Source: Rhodanobacter sp. DHG33
Lineage (GTDB): Bacteria; Pseudomonadota; Gammaproteobacteria; Xanthomonadales; Rhodanobacteraceae
NCBI RefSeq assembly: GCF_014843005.1
Contig: NZ_JACYXM010000008.1
Coordinates: 62,001 to 126,000 of the forward strand
Reading direction: 5' to 3'
DNA: 64,000 bases
Made by a program: the position numbers and the translations under genes. This document shows positions 48,584-59,282 of the stretch, piece by piece (the first letter of the stretch is position 1; every line of letters begins with the position of its first letter). The notes beneath the pieces are model-generated. The model worked only from the letters and a program-made list of their open reading frames with translations. It ran no database searches and was not told where the DNA came from.

Positions 48584-49846
48584 GTGATCAAGGGTCTTTT
48601 CTTCATGGCACGCCTCGTCCTGGCCTGGCTGCTGGCGCTGCTCTTCGTCGTGATCCTGATGGTCAACACCGGCCCGCTCCGTGGCACGGAACCCCTGCCG
48701 CAGATCATCATCGTCGTGGTGCTGGCGCTGGTGATCACCGGCGCGTTCTCCCACCTGCGGCGCGTGCGCCTGATCGCCGGACACGCGAACCTGGACACGC
48801 TGGGCAACCGCCAGCGCCGGCAGATCGAACTGCCGTTCGAGGCGGGCGAGGCGTTCGACATGCTGGACGCGACGATCCGCGAGCTGCCCTACACCGAGGA
48901 AATCGAGAGCGCCCGCGACAGCCTGCAGATACGCGCCAAGGTGCGCCGCCCCAACCCCTACGGCCGCGCCGTGCTCGGCTGGCTCAACCCCTTCAGCTGG
49001 CTGGGCAGCCGGCGCAACCAGATCTTCGCCACGGTCACCCCGGGCGACGGCATCGGCAGCGTGACGCTGGTCTGCGAGCCGGAAAGCGGCGCCTGGACCG
49101 ACTGGTTCCGCGTCGACGACGGCGCCAACCTGGTCAATGCCGAGGCGATCTCCCGTGCCCTCGCCCGCCGCGTGTCCGAACGCCGCCGCCGCGAACAGCA
49201 GGCCGCCACCCAGGCCGCGACCGACAAGGAGCTGGCGCAGGCCAAACTCAACCTGCTGCATGCGCAGGTGGAACCGCACTTCCTCTACAACACGCTGGCC
49301 AGCGCGCAGTACCTCACGCGCAGCGAACCCGCGCAGGCCGACCGCATGCTCGGCCATCTCATCCAGTACCTGCGCCACTCGCTGCCCAGCGCGGAGGAAA
49401 CGCTCTCCACGCTGGGCGAGGAACTGGAACGCGCCCGCGCCTATCTCGAAATCCTGAAGATCCGCATGGGTGCGCGGCTGGACATGAAGATCGAAGTGCC
49501 CGACGCGCTGCGCGCCATCACGTTGCCGCCGATGATGTTGCAGACCCTGGTGGAAAACGCGATCAAGCACGGGCTGGAGCCCAAACCCGGCAGCGGCACC
49601 GTGTGGATCCTCGCCCGCCGCGACGGCGACAGCGTGGCGGTCACCGTGGCCGACGACGGCCAGGGCTTCGGCGCGGCCGGCGGCGGTACCGGCATCGGCC
49701 TGAAGAACGTGCGCGAACGGCTGCAGCTCGTCTACGGCCCGCGCGCCTCGCTGGCCGTGGTTGCCAACGTGCCGGAAGGCGTGGCCGCCACGCTCACCGT
49801 GCCCGCGCAGCAAGCGGCTATGGCCGCAGCGGAACCGCAACCATGA
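48584..49846 (+). CDS. LytS/AlgZ-type sensor histidine kinase
   Basis: 420 residues from the GTG at 48584 (GGGGA 7 nt upstream); ATG at 48605 is an alternative. Two N-terminal TM helices (about 8-27, 36-55) with almost no periplasmic loop, so the signal may be sensed in the membrane. A cytosolic region of about 130 residues of unknown fold follows, then a coiled segment and the His_kinase block HAQVEPHFLYNTLASAQ (H232) and HATPase motifs TLVENAIKHGLEP and VADDGQGFG. Overlaps its response regulator by 4 nt (ATGA). Confidence 0.92.
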   Translation: MIKGLFFMARLVLAWLLALLFVVILMVNTGPLRGTEPLPQIIIVVVLALVITGAFSHLRRVRLIAGHANLDTLGNRQRRQIELPFEAGEAFDMLDATIRELPYTEEIESARDSLQIRAKVRRPNPYGRAVLGWLNPFSWLGSRRNQIFATVTPGDGIGSVTLVCEPESGAWTDWFRVDDGANLVNAEAISRALARRVSERRRREQQAATQAATDKELAQAKLNLLHAQVEPHFLYNTLASAQYLTRSEPAQADRMLGHLIQYLRHSLPSAEETLSTLGEELERARAYLEILKIRMGARLDMKIEVPDALRAITLPPMMLQTLVENAIKHGLEPKPGSGTVWILARRDGDSVAVTVADDGQGFGAAGGGTGIGLKNVRERLQLVYGPRASLAVVANVPEGVAATLTVPAQQAAMAAAEPQP

Positions 49847-50613
49847 GCCGTGCAGTGATCGCCGAAGACGAACCGCTGCTGCGCGACGCGCTGAGCCGGC
49901 TGCTCGGCGAAGCATGGCCGGAGCTGGACGTGATCGCCGAATGCGAAAACGGCGCCGACGCACTCGAAGCCATCGCCACGCACCATCCGGATGTGGCCTT
50001 CCTCGACATCCGCATGCCCGGCCTCAGCGGCCTGGAAGTGGCGGCAGCGGCGGCCGAAGCCAGCCCGGGCACGCAGGTGGTGTTCACCACCGCCTACGAC
50101 CAGTACGCCATCGACGCCTTCGAACGCGGCGCGATCGACTACCTGCTCAAGCCCATCGCCGTCGAGCGGCTGGCGGCCACCGTCGAGCGGCTGAAGCGGC
50201 GCTCCACGGCCGGCCAGGTCGCCCGCGGCGACCTGGCTCTGCTGCTGCGCGAGCTGGCGCAGGGCGGCACGCACGCCAGCCAAGCGCCGCCCCTGACCTG
50301 GATCACCGCCGGCATCGGCCGCGAAACGCGGCTGATCATGGTGGACGACGTCGCCTACTTCCGCGCCGACCACAAATACACCGTGGCAATGACCGCCGAT
50401 GGCGAGGCGCTGCTGCGCAAGCCGATCCGCGAGCTGCTGGAGCAACTCGACCCGGCCGTGTTCAAGCAGATCCACCGCTCCACCATCGTCAACCTGAAAG
50501 CCATCGCCTCCATCGTGCGCGACGACAGCGGCAAAGGCACCGTGCGCCTCAAGCAGCGACCCGAGACCCTCACCGTCAGCCAGCCTTTCATGACGCTGTT
50601 CCGCAACATGTGA
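49843..50613 (+). CDS. LytTR family response regulator
   Basis: 256 residues. Receiver domain with E8/D9, phospho-acceptor D55 (VAFLDIRMPG), T83-type TTAYDQYAIDAF and K107-type LLKPI. The LytTR DNA-binding domain occupies about 150-256 (VDDVAYFRADHKYTVAMTADGE; FKQIHRSTIVNLKAI). Works with the kinase encoded just upstream. The AlgR/LytR-like pair has no obvious target in the window; the divergent M1 peptidase is one possibility by position. Confidence 0.93.
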   Translation: MSRAVIAEDEPLLRDALSRLLGEAWPELDVIAECENGADALEAIATHHPDVAFLDIRMPGLSGLEVAAAAAEASPGTQVVFTTAYDQYAIDAFERGAIDYLLKPIAVERLAATVERLKRRSTAGQVARGDLALLLRELAQGGTHASQAPPLTWITAGIGRETRLIMVDDVAYFRADHKYTVAMTADGEALLRKPIRELLEQLDPAVFKQIHRSTIVNLKAIASIVRDDSGKGTVRLKQRPETLTVSQPFMTLFRNM

Positions 50614-50631
50614 CCCATCGCGAGGTTCGCC

Positions 50632-50979
50632 ATGTACAAGCTGATCGCCATCATCCTGTTGCTGGCCGGCTGCGCTCCCGGCGAGCGGACCATCGTCGTG
50701 CGGTCGGTCGAAGACGGCCGCACCACCTTCGACAGCCGCGTCACGATCGACCTGCTGTCCGCCCGTTTCGATTGCCGCGCCAGCGCCACGGGCGAATGCC
50801 ACTATGCGCTGTTTGCGCAGGACTGCACCGGCACCCATTGCGACGCGCCGCCGCTGCGCCAGTTCGCGGTCAGTGCCGGCGACGGGCAAACCTTCGACGA
50901 CCTGCCCCACGGCGTGCAGGTGTGCATGCAGCGCGAGGCCGGACCGATGACGGCGGCCTGCCTGCATCCGCGGTCTTGA
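50632..50979 (+). CDS. Small lipoprotein, unknown
   Basis: 115 residues. Signal peptide with lipobox LLAGC (Cys 14). The mature part has six cysteines, including FDCRA, GECHY, QDCTGTHCD, QVCMQ and AACLH, suggesting disulfides in the periplasm. GAGG lies 9 nt before the ATG. It follows the response regulator by 18 nt, so may be co-transcribed. It ends 4 nt from the convergent msrA stop. No family recognised. Confidence 0.7.
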   Translation: MYKLIAIILLLAGCAPGERTIVVRSVEDGRTTFDSRVTIDLLSARFDCRASATGECHYALFAQDCTGTHCDAPPLRQFAVSAGDGQTFDDLPHGVQVCMQREAGPMTAACLHPRS

Positions 50980-50983
50980 GCGA

Positions 50984-51502
50984 TCAGCGTGTGGCGGCGT
51001 CCGTCCGGCGCGGCAAACGCCAGCCGGGCCGCACGAAATGGCAGGTGTAGCCGTCGGGATAATGCTGCAGGTAATCCTGATGCTCCGGCTCGGCTTGCCA
51101 GAAATCGCCCAGCGGCTTGATCTCGGTGACCACGCGGCCCGGCCACAGGCCGGAGGCATCCACGTCGGCCACGGTGTCTTCGGCGATGCGCTTCTGCGTC
51201 TCGTCGGCATACAGGATCATCGAACGGTAGGAGCTGCCGCGATCGTTGCCCTGCCGGTTCGGCGTGCTCGGGTCGTGGATCTGGAAGAAAAATTCCAGCA
51301 GCTCGCGATAACTGGTGCGTGCCGGGTCGAAGATGATTTCCACTGCCTCGGCATGCGTGCCGTGATGGCGATAAGTGGCGTTGGGCACGTCGCCCCCGGC
51401 ATAACCCGTGCGGGTGGACAGCACGCCCGGCTGCTGGCGCAGCAATTCCTGCACACCCCAGAAACAGCCTCCGGCGAGTACGGCGCGTTCGGTCGCCATC
51501 AT
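50984..51502 (-). CDS. msrA: Peptide methionine-(S)-sulfoxide reductase
   Basis: 172 residues. Active site [10 protein letters not shown] (catalytic Cys about residue 13), [48 protein letters not shown]. Repairs S-epimer methionine sulfoxide. It has no signal peptide, so cytosolic. No resolving Cys-rich tail is seen; only one Cys beyond the active one (TCHFV). Overlaps msrB by 4 nt (ATGA). Confidence 0.96.
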   Translation of the reverse strand: MMATERAVLAGGCFWGVQELLRQQPGVLSTRTGYAGGDVPNATYRHHGTHAEAVEIIFDPARTSYRELLEFFFQIHDPSTPNRQGNDRGSSYRSMILYADETQKRIAEDTVADVDASGLWPGRVVTEIKPLGDFWQAEPEHQDYLQHYPDGYTCHFVRPGWRLPRRTDAATR

Positions 51503-51945
51503 TCGCCCTCCACCTGGGACAGCCATGCGCCGTAGCCCTCGGCCTCCATGTCGGCGCGCGGCACGAAGCGCAGCGACGCGGAGTTGATGCAGTAACGCAG
51601 GCCACCCCGCTCGGCGGGACCATCCGGAAAGACATGCCCAAGGTGACTGTCGCCCTGCGACGAACGCACCTCGGTGCGGACCATGCCGTGCGAGGTATCG
51701 CGCAGCTCCTGGACACTGGCCGCTTCCAGCGGCTTGGTGAAACTGGGCCAGCCGCAATGCGATTCGAACTTGTCGGCGGAGGCGAACAGCGGCTCGCCCG
51801 TCACCACGTCCACATAGATGCCCGCTGCGGTGTTGTGCAGGTATTCGCCGGTGCCGGGGTATTCGGTGGCGTTCTCCTGCGTGACGCGATACTGCTCCGG
51901 CGTCAGGCGCGCCAGCGCTTCGGTTGTCTTGCGGTACACGGACAT
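51499..51945 (-). CDS. msrB: Peptide methionine-(R)-sulfoxide reductase, zinc-free type
   Basis: 148 residues from the ATG at 51945 with GGAGACC upstream. SelR domain: [43 protein letters not shown] (catalytic Cys). The two C-x2-C zinc sites of the usual bacterial form are missing ([13 protein letters not shown] where Cys is expected), so this is the metal-free subclass. Reduces R-epimer methionine sulfoxide. First gene of msrB-msrA. Confidence 0.95.
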   Translation of the reverse strand: MSVYRKTTEALARLTPEQYRVTQENATEYPGTGEYLHNTAAGIYVDVVTGEPLFASADKFESHCGWPSFTKPLEAASVQELRDTSHGMVRTEVRSSQGDSHLGHVFPDGPAERGGLRYCINSASLRFVPRADMEAEGYGAWLSQVEGE

Positions 51946-52026
51946 GGCGGGTCTCCACTGGGGATCGGCACGAACCGAAATGGGGGCGCGCGCAATCGAT
52001 CCAAGAACCATGCCCCGACAAAAGCT

Positions 52027-52770
52027 TCAGTGCCAGCCCGCTGCCCTTGCCGCGCGCTCCTGCTCTGCATCGAAGACGTCGCCGCGCAGACGGGCATCGA
52101 CCGCAGCCTGCACCGCGGGAGGCAGGCCACTGGCGGCCTGGCGCAGTTCGCCGCCCTCGGGAGGAACCGCAGGACCCAGCACGGGCAAGGCCCAACCCGC
52201 CGTGGAGCGGCAGGCCAGTCCGGCGCGCTCCGGCGGCGTGCGCACGGTGAAGGTGCGGCAGATATGCCCGTCGTCGGCGCGAAAACTGAGACCGATCGCG
52301 ACCGGGGCTTGGGCATCCGGCTCGCTCGCCAGCGCCCGGTCGAGCGCGCGGTCGAGGACGCCGGCAGCGTAAGGAACACCGTTGCGCATGCGCACTACTC
52401 CGTCGCCGGCATTCCACCACCACAGACCTGCGGCAAGCAGTGCCACCGATGCGGCCAGCGCCGCGCCCGGCATCAACCAGCGGCGAGGCGTACGGTGCCG
52501 CGCGACACGTGCGACCCGTCCGCTCTCCACCGCGCGGGACGTGGCCGGCGCGACTCCCGGCTGCAACAGGGCGGAAAGGCGTGCAGGTACCGGTTCCTCC
52601 AGCACAGGGTCGAACGCATCCCGCAGCTGTGCGCCCAAGGCGCGCGCCTGCCGCACGCGACGGGCTAGCGCATCGTCCTGCGCGAGCGCGGCCTCGACGC
52701 GCGCGCGCGCCGCTGCGTCGAGTTCGCCATCCACGTAGGCCTGCAAGATATCGTCGTCGATCGGATTCAT
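52027..52770 (-). CDS. Anti-sigma factor, single TM
   Basis: 247 residues. N-terminal zinc-less anti-sigma domain ([22 protein letters not shown]), linker, one TM at about 101-118 ([19 protein letters not shown]), then a periplasmic region of about 125 residues with cysteines in HICRTF and LACRS. It is expected to hold the sigma factor at the membrane. The N-terminal helix pattern matches ChrR/RsiW-type anti-sigma proteins without the HxxxCxxC motif. Its start overlaps the sigma stop (ATGA). Confidence 0.88.
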   Translation of the reverse strand: MNPIDDDILQAYVDGELDAAARARVEAALAQDDALARRVRQARALGAQLRDAFDPVLEEPVPARLSALLQPGVAPATSRAVESGRVARVARHRTPRRWLMPGAALAASVALLAAGLWWWNAGDGVVRMRNGVPYAAGVLDRALDRALASEPDAQAPVAIGLSFRADDGHICRTFTVRTPPERAGLACRSTAGWALPVLGPAVPPEGGELRQAASGLPPAVQAAVDARLRGDVFDAEQERAARAAGWH

Positions 52771-53258
52771 GCGTCGCTTCCAAGATGGGCCTGCAAGGCG
52801 GCCCGGGCCCGGGCTAGACGGCTGGTGACGGTTCCCACCGGCACGTCCAGCAAGGCGGCGGCCTCGTCGTACGACAGGCCCTCGACCAACACCAGCGCCA
52901 CCACTTCGCGATGGTCCGGCGGCAGCATCGCAAGCGCCTCCGCCACCTCCAACTGCCGTACGTGCCGTGTTTCGCTGCCGTCGGCCACCGTGTCGCCCGC
53001 TTCCTCCGGCGCAAACAGATGCTGCGCCCGGCCGCGCGCGCGCAACTCGTCCCGCCAGGCGTTGCGCGCGATCGCGAACACCCACTTGTCCAGCGCGGCA
53101 TCCGGCCGCCACTGCGCCGACCGGGCCAGCGCACGCTCCAGCACTACCTGCACCAGGTCGTCGGCGTCGGCCGCCTGCCCTGCCAGCGCTCGTGCCAGGC
53201 GGCGCAGGCGCGGCAACAGTGCAATCAGCCCTTCGCGCACGGCATCGCTCGAATGCAC
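52767..53258 (-). CDS. ECF-family RNA polymerase sigma factor
   Basis: 163 residues. Region 2 ([39 protein letters not shown]) and region 4 ([44 protein letters not shown]). It is the first gene of a sigma/anti-sigma pair. Directly behind the anti-sigma gene lie msrB and msrA on the same strand (82 nt apart), and a secreted protease is divergent. These are candidate regulon members, but no ECF promoter repeat was found. Confidence 0.93.
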   Translation of the reverse strand: MHSSDAVREGLIALLPRLRRLARALAGQAADADDLVQVVLERALARSAQWRPDAALDKWVFAIARNAWRDELRARGRAQHLFAPEEAGDTVADGSETRHVRQLEVAEALAMLPPDHREVVALVLVEGLSYDEAAALLDVPVGTVTSRLARARAALQAHLGSDA

Positions 53259-53377
53259 GCATCACCTTCCATTACGTCTGAAGGGGTGGATTCCTTCCCT
53301 CGGTACGCCGGCACGGTTCGAGGGCATGAAGTGGCCGCATGCTAGCATCCGGCCCCGTCGTCCCGAGGTGTCCGGTG

Positions 53378-54631
53378 ATGCCGTTGCGTCGAGCTTCCGT
53401 CCTGTCCGTTACCGTGCTGGCCGCCGTGCTCGCATGGGGCGGTAGGCCGTCTTCTGCACAAGCGCAGGTGCTGGGCCCGGTGCAGCGAGGACTGCCGCCT
53501 CTGCCGCTGCCGACCGCGCCGCTGCCAAGCGCGGTGCCCGGTGTAAACCTGCAAGGTGTCGACGACCTGTTGCGCCAGCCCTTGGCGCTCAGCCTGAAGA
53601 CGCAGGTCGATGCACTGCTGCGCGCCGAGCCGCGACGCGTCACGGTCGATCCCTCGGGCGCGCCCATCCTGCGCGGCGAGTTTCTCGCCGTGGGACTGTC
53701 GGACGCGCAACGCGACGCCTTGCAGGCACAGGGTTTCACCGTAGACCCCGAGGATGCGGCAGACGCGACGCTTGGCCTGGATTTCATGGTGCTGCACGAC
53801 ACCCGCGGACGCAGCACGAGAAAAGCCATGCGTACCCTGCAGCAGGCTGCGCCGGATGCCACGTTCACCTATCAGCATCTTTACCTCCCGGCGGGCGACG
53901 CCTACGCGACGTCCGCTGCAGGCATGCCCGACTCCGTGCCGGCGATGTCGTCCCGCAGCGTGGGGATGGTCGACGGCGGCGTCGATCCGGCCGATCCCGC
54001 ACTGACGCATGCGCACGTCCAAAGGCACGGCTGCAGCACCGTGACCGCCTCGCGACATGGCACGGCCGTGGCCGCTCGCCTCGTCGCCGGCGACCCGGAT
54101 ACCTTGTACGCCGCCGACCTGTGGTGCGGCGACGATGTCGGCGGCGCCACCTCCCGGCTGGTGGACGCTCTCGCATGGATGGATCGCGAGCGCGTGGCGG
54201 TGATCAACATCAGCCTGGTCGGCCCCGACAACCCGGTGCTCGCACGCGCGGTGCAGGCGATGATCGCGCGTGGCCATGTGCTGGTCGGCGCGGCCGGCAA
54301 CGACGGTCCCGCCGCGCCGCCGCTGTATCCGGCGTCCTATCCGGGGGTGATCGGCGTCGGCGCCGTCGATGCGCGCGGCCGGGTGCTGCCGGAATCCGCG
54401 AGCGGCAAGCAGGTGGCCTTCTGCGCATCGGGCGTGGTCGGCAGCGGTCCAGGCATGCTGCGCGGGACCTCGTTCGCGGCCCCCATCGCGGCACGCAAGG
54501 CCGCCCAGGCACTGGACACGCCGTATCCGGGCGCAGCAGCCCAGGCATTGCAGCAGCTGATCGGCGAAGCGCATGCCCTCGATACCAAGGCCGACGACGC
54601 CCGTTGCGGCCATGGGCTGCTGTCGCCCTGA
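53378..54631 (+). CDS. Secreted S8 family subtilisin-like serine protease
   Basis: 417 residues from the ATG at 53378 (GAGGTG 6 nt upstream). The signal peptide ends SAQA. A Pro/Leu-rich segment and inhibitor-like propeptide follow (about 35-175). The subtilase catalytic set is complete: D199 (GMVDGGVD), H227 (SRHGTAVAA), oxyanion N308 (GAAGNDG), S365 (RGTSFAAP). The catalytic domain is short (about 220 residues). Divergent from the ECF sigma gene with 119 bp between. Substrate unknown. Confidence 0.9.
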   Translation: MPLRRASVLSVTVLAAVLAWGGRPSSAQAQVLGPVQRGLPPLPLPTAPLPSAVPGVNLQGVDDLLRQPLALSLKTQVDALLRAEPRRVTVDPSGAPILRGEFLAVGLSDAQRDALQAQGFTVDPEDAADATLGLDFMVLHDTRGRSTRKAMRTLQQAAPDATFTYQHLYLPAGDAYATSAAGMPDSVPAMSSRSVGMVDGGVDPADPALTHAHVQRHGCSTVTASRHGTAVAARLVAGDPDTLYAADLWCGDDVGGATSRLVDALAWMDRERVAVINISLVGPDNPVLARAVQAMIARGHVLVGAAGNDGPAAPPLYPASYPGVIGVGAVDARGRVLPESASGKQVAFCASGVVGSGPGMLRGTSFAAPIAARKAAQALDTPYPGAAAQALQQLIGEAHALDTKADDARCGHGLLSP

Positions 54632-54737
54632 AACTGAACGCAAAGCAACCACGCCCGATCGACCGGGAAGGAAGCCCCGCTGCCGCACGTACTGGCCTTT
54701 GGAAGCCGCGGATTCGCCGCCGGCAAGGAGGTCCCAC

Positions 54738-55667
54738 ATGCGCAACAAGACCCTCAGCAACAAGACCCTCGGTATCGCCCTGTGCACCCTGGCCCTGGCC
54801 TCGACGACCAGTGCCTATGCGCAACACCTGGGCGGCGGTCTTCTCGGCGGAGCGGCCGGCCAACTCCACCCCGCGACGGGCCAGTTGAACGGGCAGATGA
54901 GCGGCTCCGCGCAAGGCATGGGCAACTTCGGCATGCCTGGCATCCATCCGAATGCGGCCGAACAGCGCGCCGAACGCCTGCGCAAACGCGCCACGTCGAC
55001 TGCCGCATCGACCGCCGGCACTGCCAAGCAGACCGCGGCGCAAGCCACCCATCCGTCGAACAGCCAGGCGACTGCCGATGGCAACGGCCAGCTCGGCGGC
55101 ACTGCTGGCGCTGGCGCCGCTCAAGCTGCGTTGAGTGGCAATGCTGCGGGTAGCGCGGAAACATCCGCCGCCACCACTGTCGATGGTTCCGGCGCCAGCG
55201 ATGTTGCGCATTCCGCCGTCGGCTCCGCACGCTCCACCGCCTCGATGGTCAAGCAGGGGGCCGCGGGAGCGCTCGATCGCACGCAGACCGCCGTCGGCAA
55301 CACACGCACAAGCGCCGTGAACACCGCCAGCTCGGGCATCAGCTCAGCCCGGCAGGCTGCCGCCGACGGCACCTCTTCGGTTCGCGCGCTGGGCACGCAG
55401 GCCGCCCCGTCTGCCACAGGCAGCGCGTCGGGTTCGTCTTCGCTGACCTCTCCTGCCGGCGGCAACAGCAGCAATACAGCGGCCGGTGCATCGGGCGCAG
55501 GTGCTGGCGATGGCAACGCAAGCGCCAGCAGCGGATCCGGTTCCGGCGCGAACGGTACGTCCAACGCCAACGGCCAGATCGGCGCCAGCGGCTCGCTCGG
55601 CAGCGGCGGTGTCTCCGCCTCGGCACAAGCCGGCGGCAATGCGGAGGCTGGATCGCAGGGACATTGA
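54738..55667 (+). CDS. Exported Ala/Ser/Gly-rich low-complexity protein
   Basis: 309 residues with signal peptide (SNKTLGIALCTLALASTTSAYA) and a perfect AAGGAGG ribosome site 6 nt before the ATG. No domain recognised. Residues 25-90 are Gly/Gln/Met-rich with an Arg/Glu-rich turn (EQRAERLRKRAT). Residues 100-300 are over 70% Ala, Ser, Gly, Thr and Asn, suggesting a disordered extracellular or cell-surface linker-like protein. Low complexity could also make it an over-predicted frame in GC-rich DNA, but signal peptide, ribosome site and terminator argue for a real gene. Confidence 0.72.
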   Translation: MRNKTLSNKTLGIALCTLALASTTSAYAQHLGGGLLGGAAGQLHPATGQLNGQMSGSAQGMGNFGMPGIHPNAAEQRAERLRKRATSTAASTAGTAKQTAAQATHPSNSQATADGNGQLGGTAGAGAAQAALSGNAAGSAETSAATTVDGSGASDVAHSAVGSARSTASMVKQGAAGALDRTQTAVGNTRTSAVNTASSGISSARQAAADGTSSVRALGTQAAPSATGSASGSSSLTSPAGGNSSNTAAGASGAGAGDGNASASSGSGSGANGTSNANGQIGASGSLGSGGVSASAQAGGNAEAGSQGH

Positions 55668-55719
55668 TGCGTGGCCCAAGCATGCTGCCCACGCCATACG
55701 GACCTGGGCTCATGCACAC

Positions 55720-55753
55720 AAGAAGAAGGCCCCGCATGCGGGGCCTTCTTCTT
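55720..55753. terminator. Bidirectional palindromic terminator between convergent genes
   Basis: A 34-nt perfect palindrome with arms AAGAAGAAGGCCCCGC and GCGGGGCCTTCTTCTT. It has an A-rich tract on one side and a T-rich tract on the other. It serves the Ala-rich protein gene and purA, which converge here. Confidence 0.85.
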
Positions 55754-55816
55754 GAACCGAATACGCCATCGACAAGTGGTCCGACGGCCGCATGACACAG
55801 AGCCGGGGCCCGGCGA

Positions 55817-58027
<2,211 letters not shown>

Positions 58028-58031
<4 letters not shown>

Positions 58032-59128
58032 GGCTGGCCTCCCTTGTCCGTGGCTGCAGCGCTGCCGGGCGCGGCCGATGCGGAGCCGGCCGGTGCCGGC
58101 GCGTCCGCGGCGGCGGCCGCCTTGCCGGCATCGCTGGCCATGCCATGCGCATGGCCGCCGGCCGGCAGATTGATGATGTTGCGACCGCCGGAACCGTCGA
58201 CCACCTTGGGGTTGCCGGCCGCCACGTCTTCCATCGTCTCCAGCCACAGGCGCTTGCGCGTCACCACGGGCGCGGCCTTGTATTCCTTGAGCAGCAGGTC
58301 GAAGCGCGCGGTGTCGCCCTGCGCACGCGCGATGCGCTCGGCCTTGTAGCCCTCGGCTTCGGCGGCGATGCGCGCCGCGTCGCCGCGCGCCACCGGCACC
58401 ACCTTGTTGGCATAGGCCAGCGCGGCGTTTTCGATGCTCTGCTTGTCTTCGCGCGCATTGTTGACGTCGTCGAAGGCATCCTTCACCTCGGCCGGGGGCG
58501 CGACGTTCTGGAAGCTCACTTCGGTGACGCGCAAGCCGCTGTTATAGCCGTCCAGCGTCTTCTGCAGCGTCTGCTGCGCCTGGGTCACCAGGGTCGAGCC
58601 GTCGGCGGAGAGGACCTGGTCCATGTCGCTGCCGCCGACCACCGAACGCACCGCGGCCTCGGCCGCCGCGCTTACGCTGCCGTCCGGGTCGCTCACCGAA
58701 AACAGGTACTTGTACGAATCGTCCACCTGGTACTGCACGGTGAAGTCGATGGTGATGATGTTCTCGTCGCGGGTCAGCATGGAAACGCGGTCGTTCACCG
58801 AGCGGATGCCCGTGGCCTCGACCTTGTCCACCGTCTCGACGGGATTGGGCAGCTTGAGGTGGAAGCCCGGCGACAAGGCGCGCGAGTACTCGCCGAAACG
58901 CAGCACCACGCCGACCTGGCGCGCGCCGATGATGGTGTAGCTGCTCATCAGCAGAAACACTATGAGAAGCACGATGATGGCGGTGAGAATGCCGCCGGCG
59001 CCGCGACCCGGCTTGCCGAAATGCTTGCCCAGGTTCTTCAGCCACTGGTCCGGCGAAAAGCCGCCGTTGTTGGGGCGCTGCCGATTCCAGGGATCGCGCT
59101 GACCCCCACCGGGTTCATTCCAGGCCAT
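58028..59128 (-). CDS. hflK: HflK, modulator of FtsH protease
   Basis: 366 residues. Gly/Asn-rich N-tail (MAWNEPGGGQRDPWNRQRP), TM at about 48-66 (GILTAIIVLLIVFLLMSSYTI), band-7 domain (GFHLKLPNPVETVDKVE; ITIDFTVQYQVDD), EAEGYKAERIARAQGD helix, and an Ala/Pro-rich tail of about 50 residues. Coupled to hflC by a 4-nt overlap. Separated from hflX by 154 bp that hold a weak CGGCCG-loop hairpin. Confidence 0.96.
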
Positions 59129-59282
59129 TGTCAGTCTCGTCGCTGGTGATGCCGGCAAGCCGCGCCGGAGCACATCGGGTTGAACGGAAATCGCATGTGG
59201 CGTGACTGGGCTGCATGTCGATGTGGCGGCCGGGCTTTTTCGGCCGCACAAACGGCTGGCATTCTAGCAGAGCCGGGCGAAA

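Noticed and set aside
53259-53377. ECF-type autoregulatory promoter between sigma and protease genes
   Set aside because: A GGAAT and CGTAA pair can be found on the minus strand, but the spacing (13 bp) is too short for an ECF promoter and the -10 would sit too close to the start codon.
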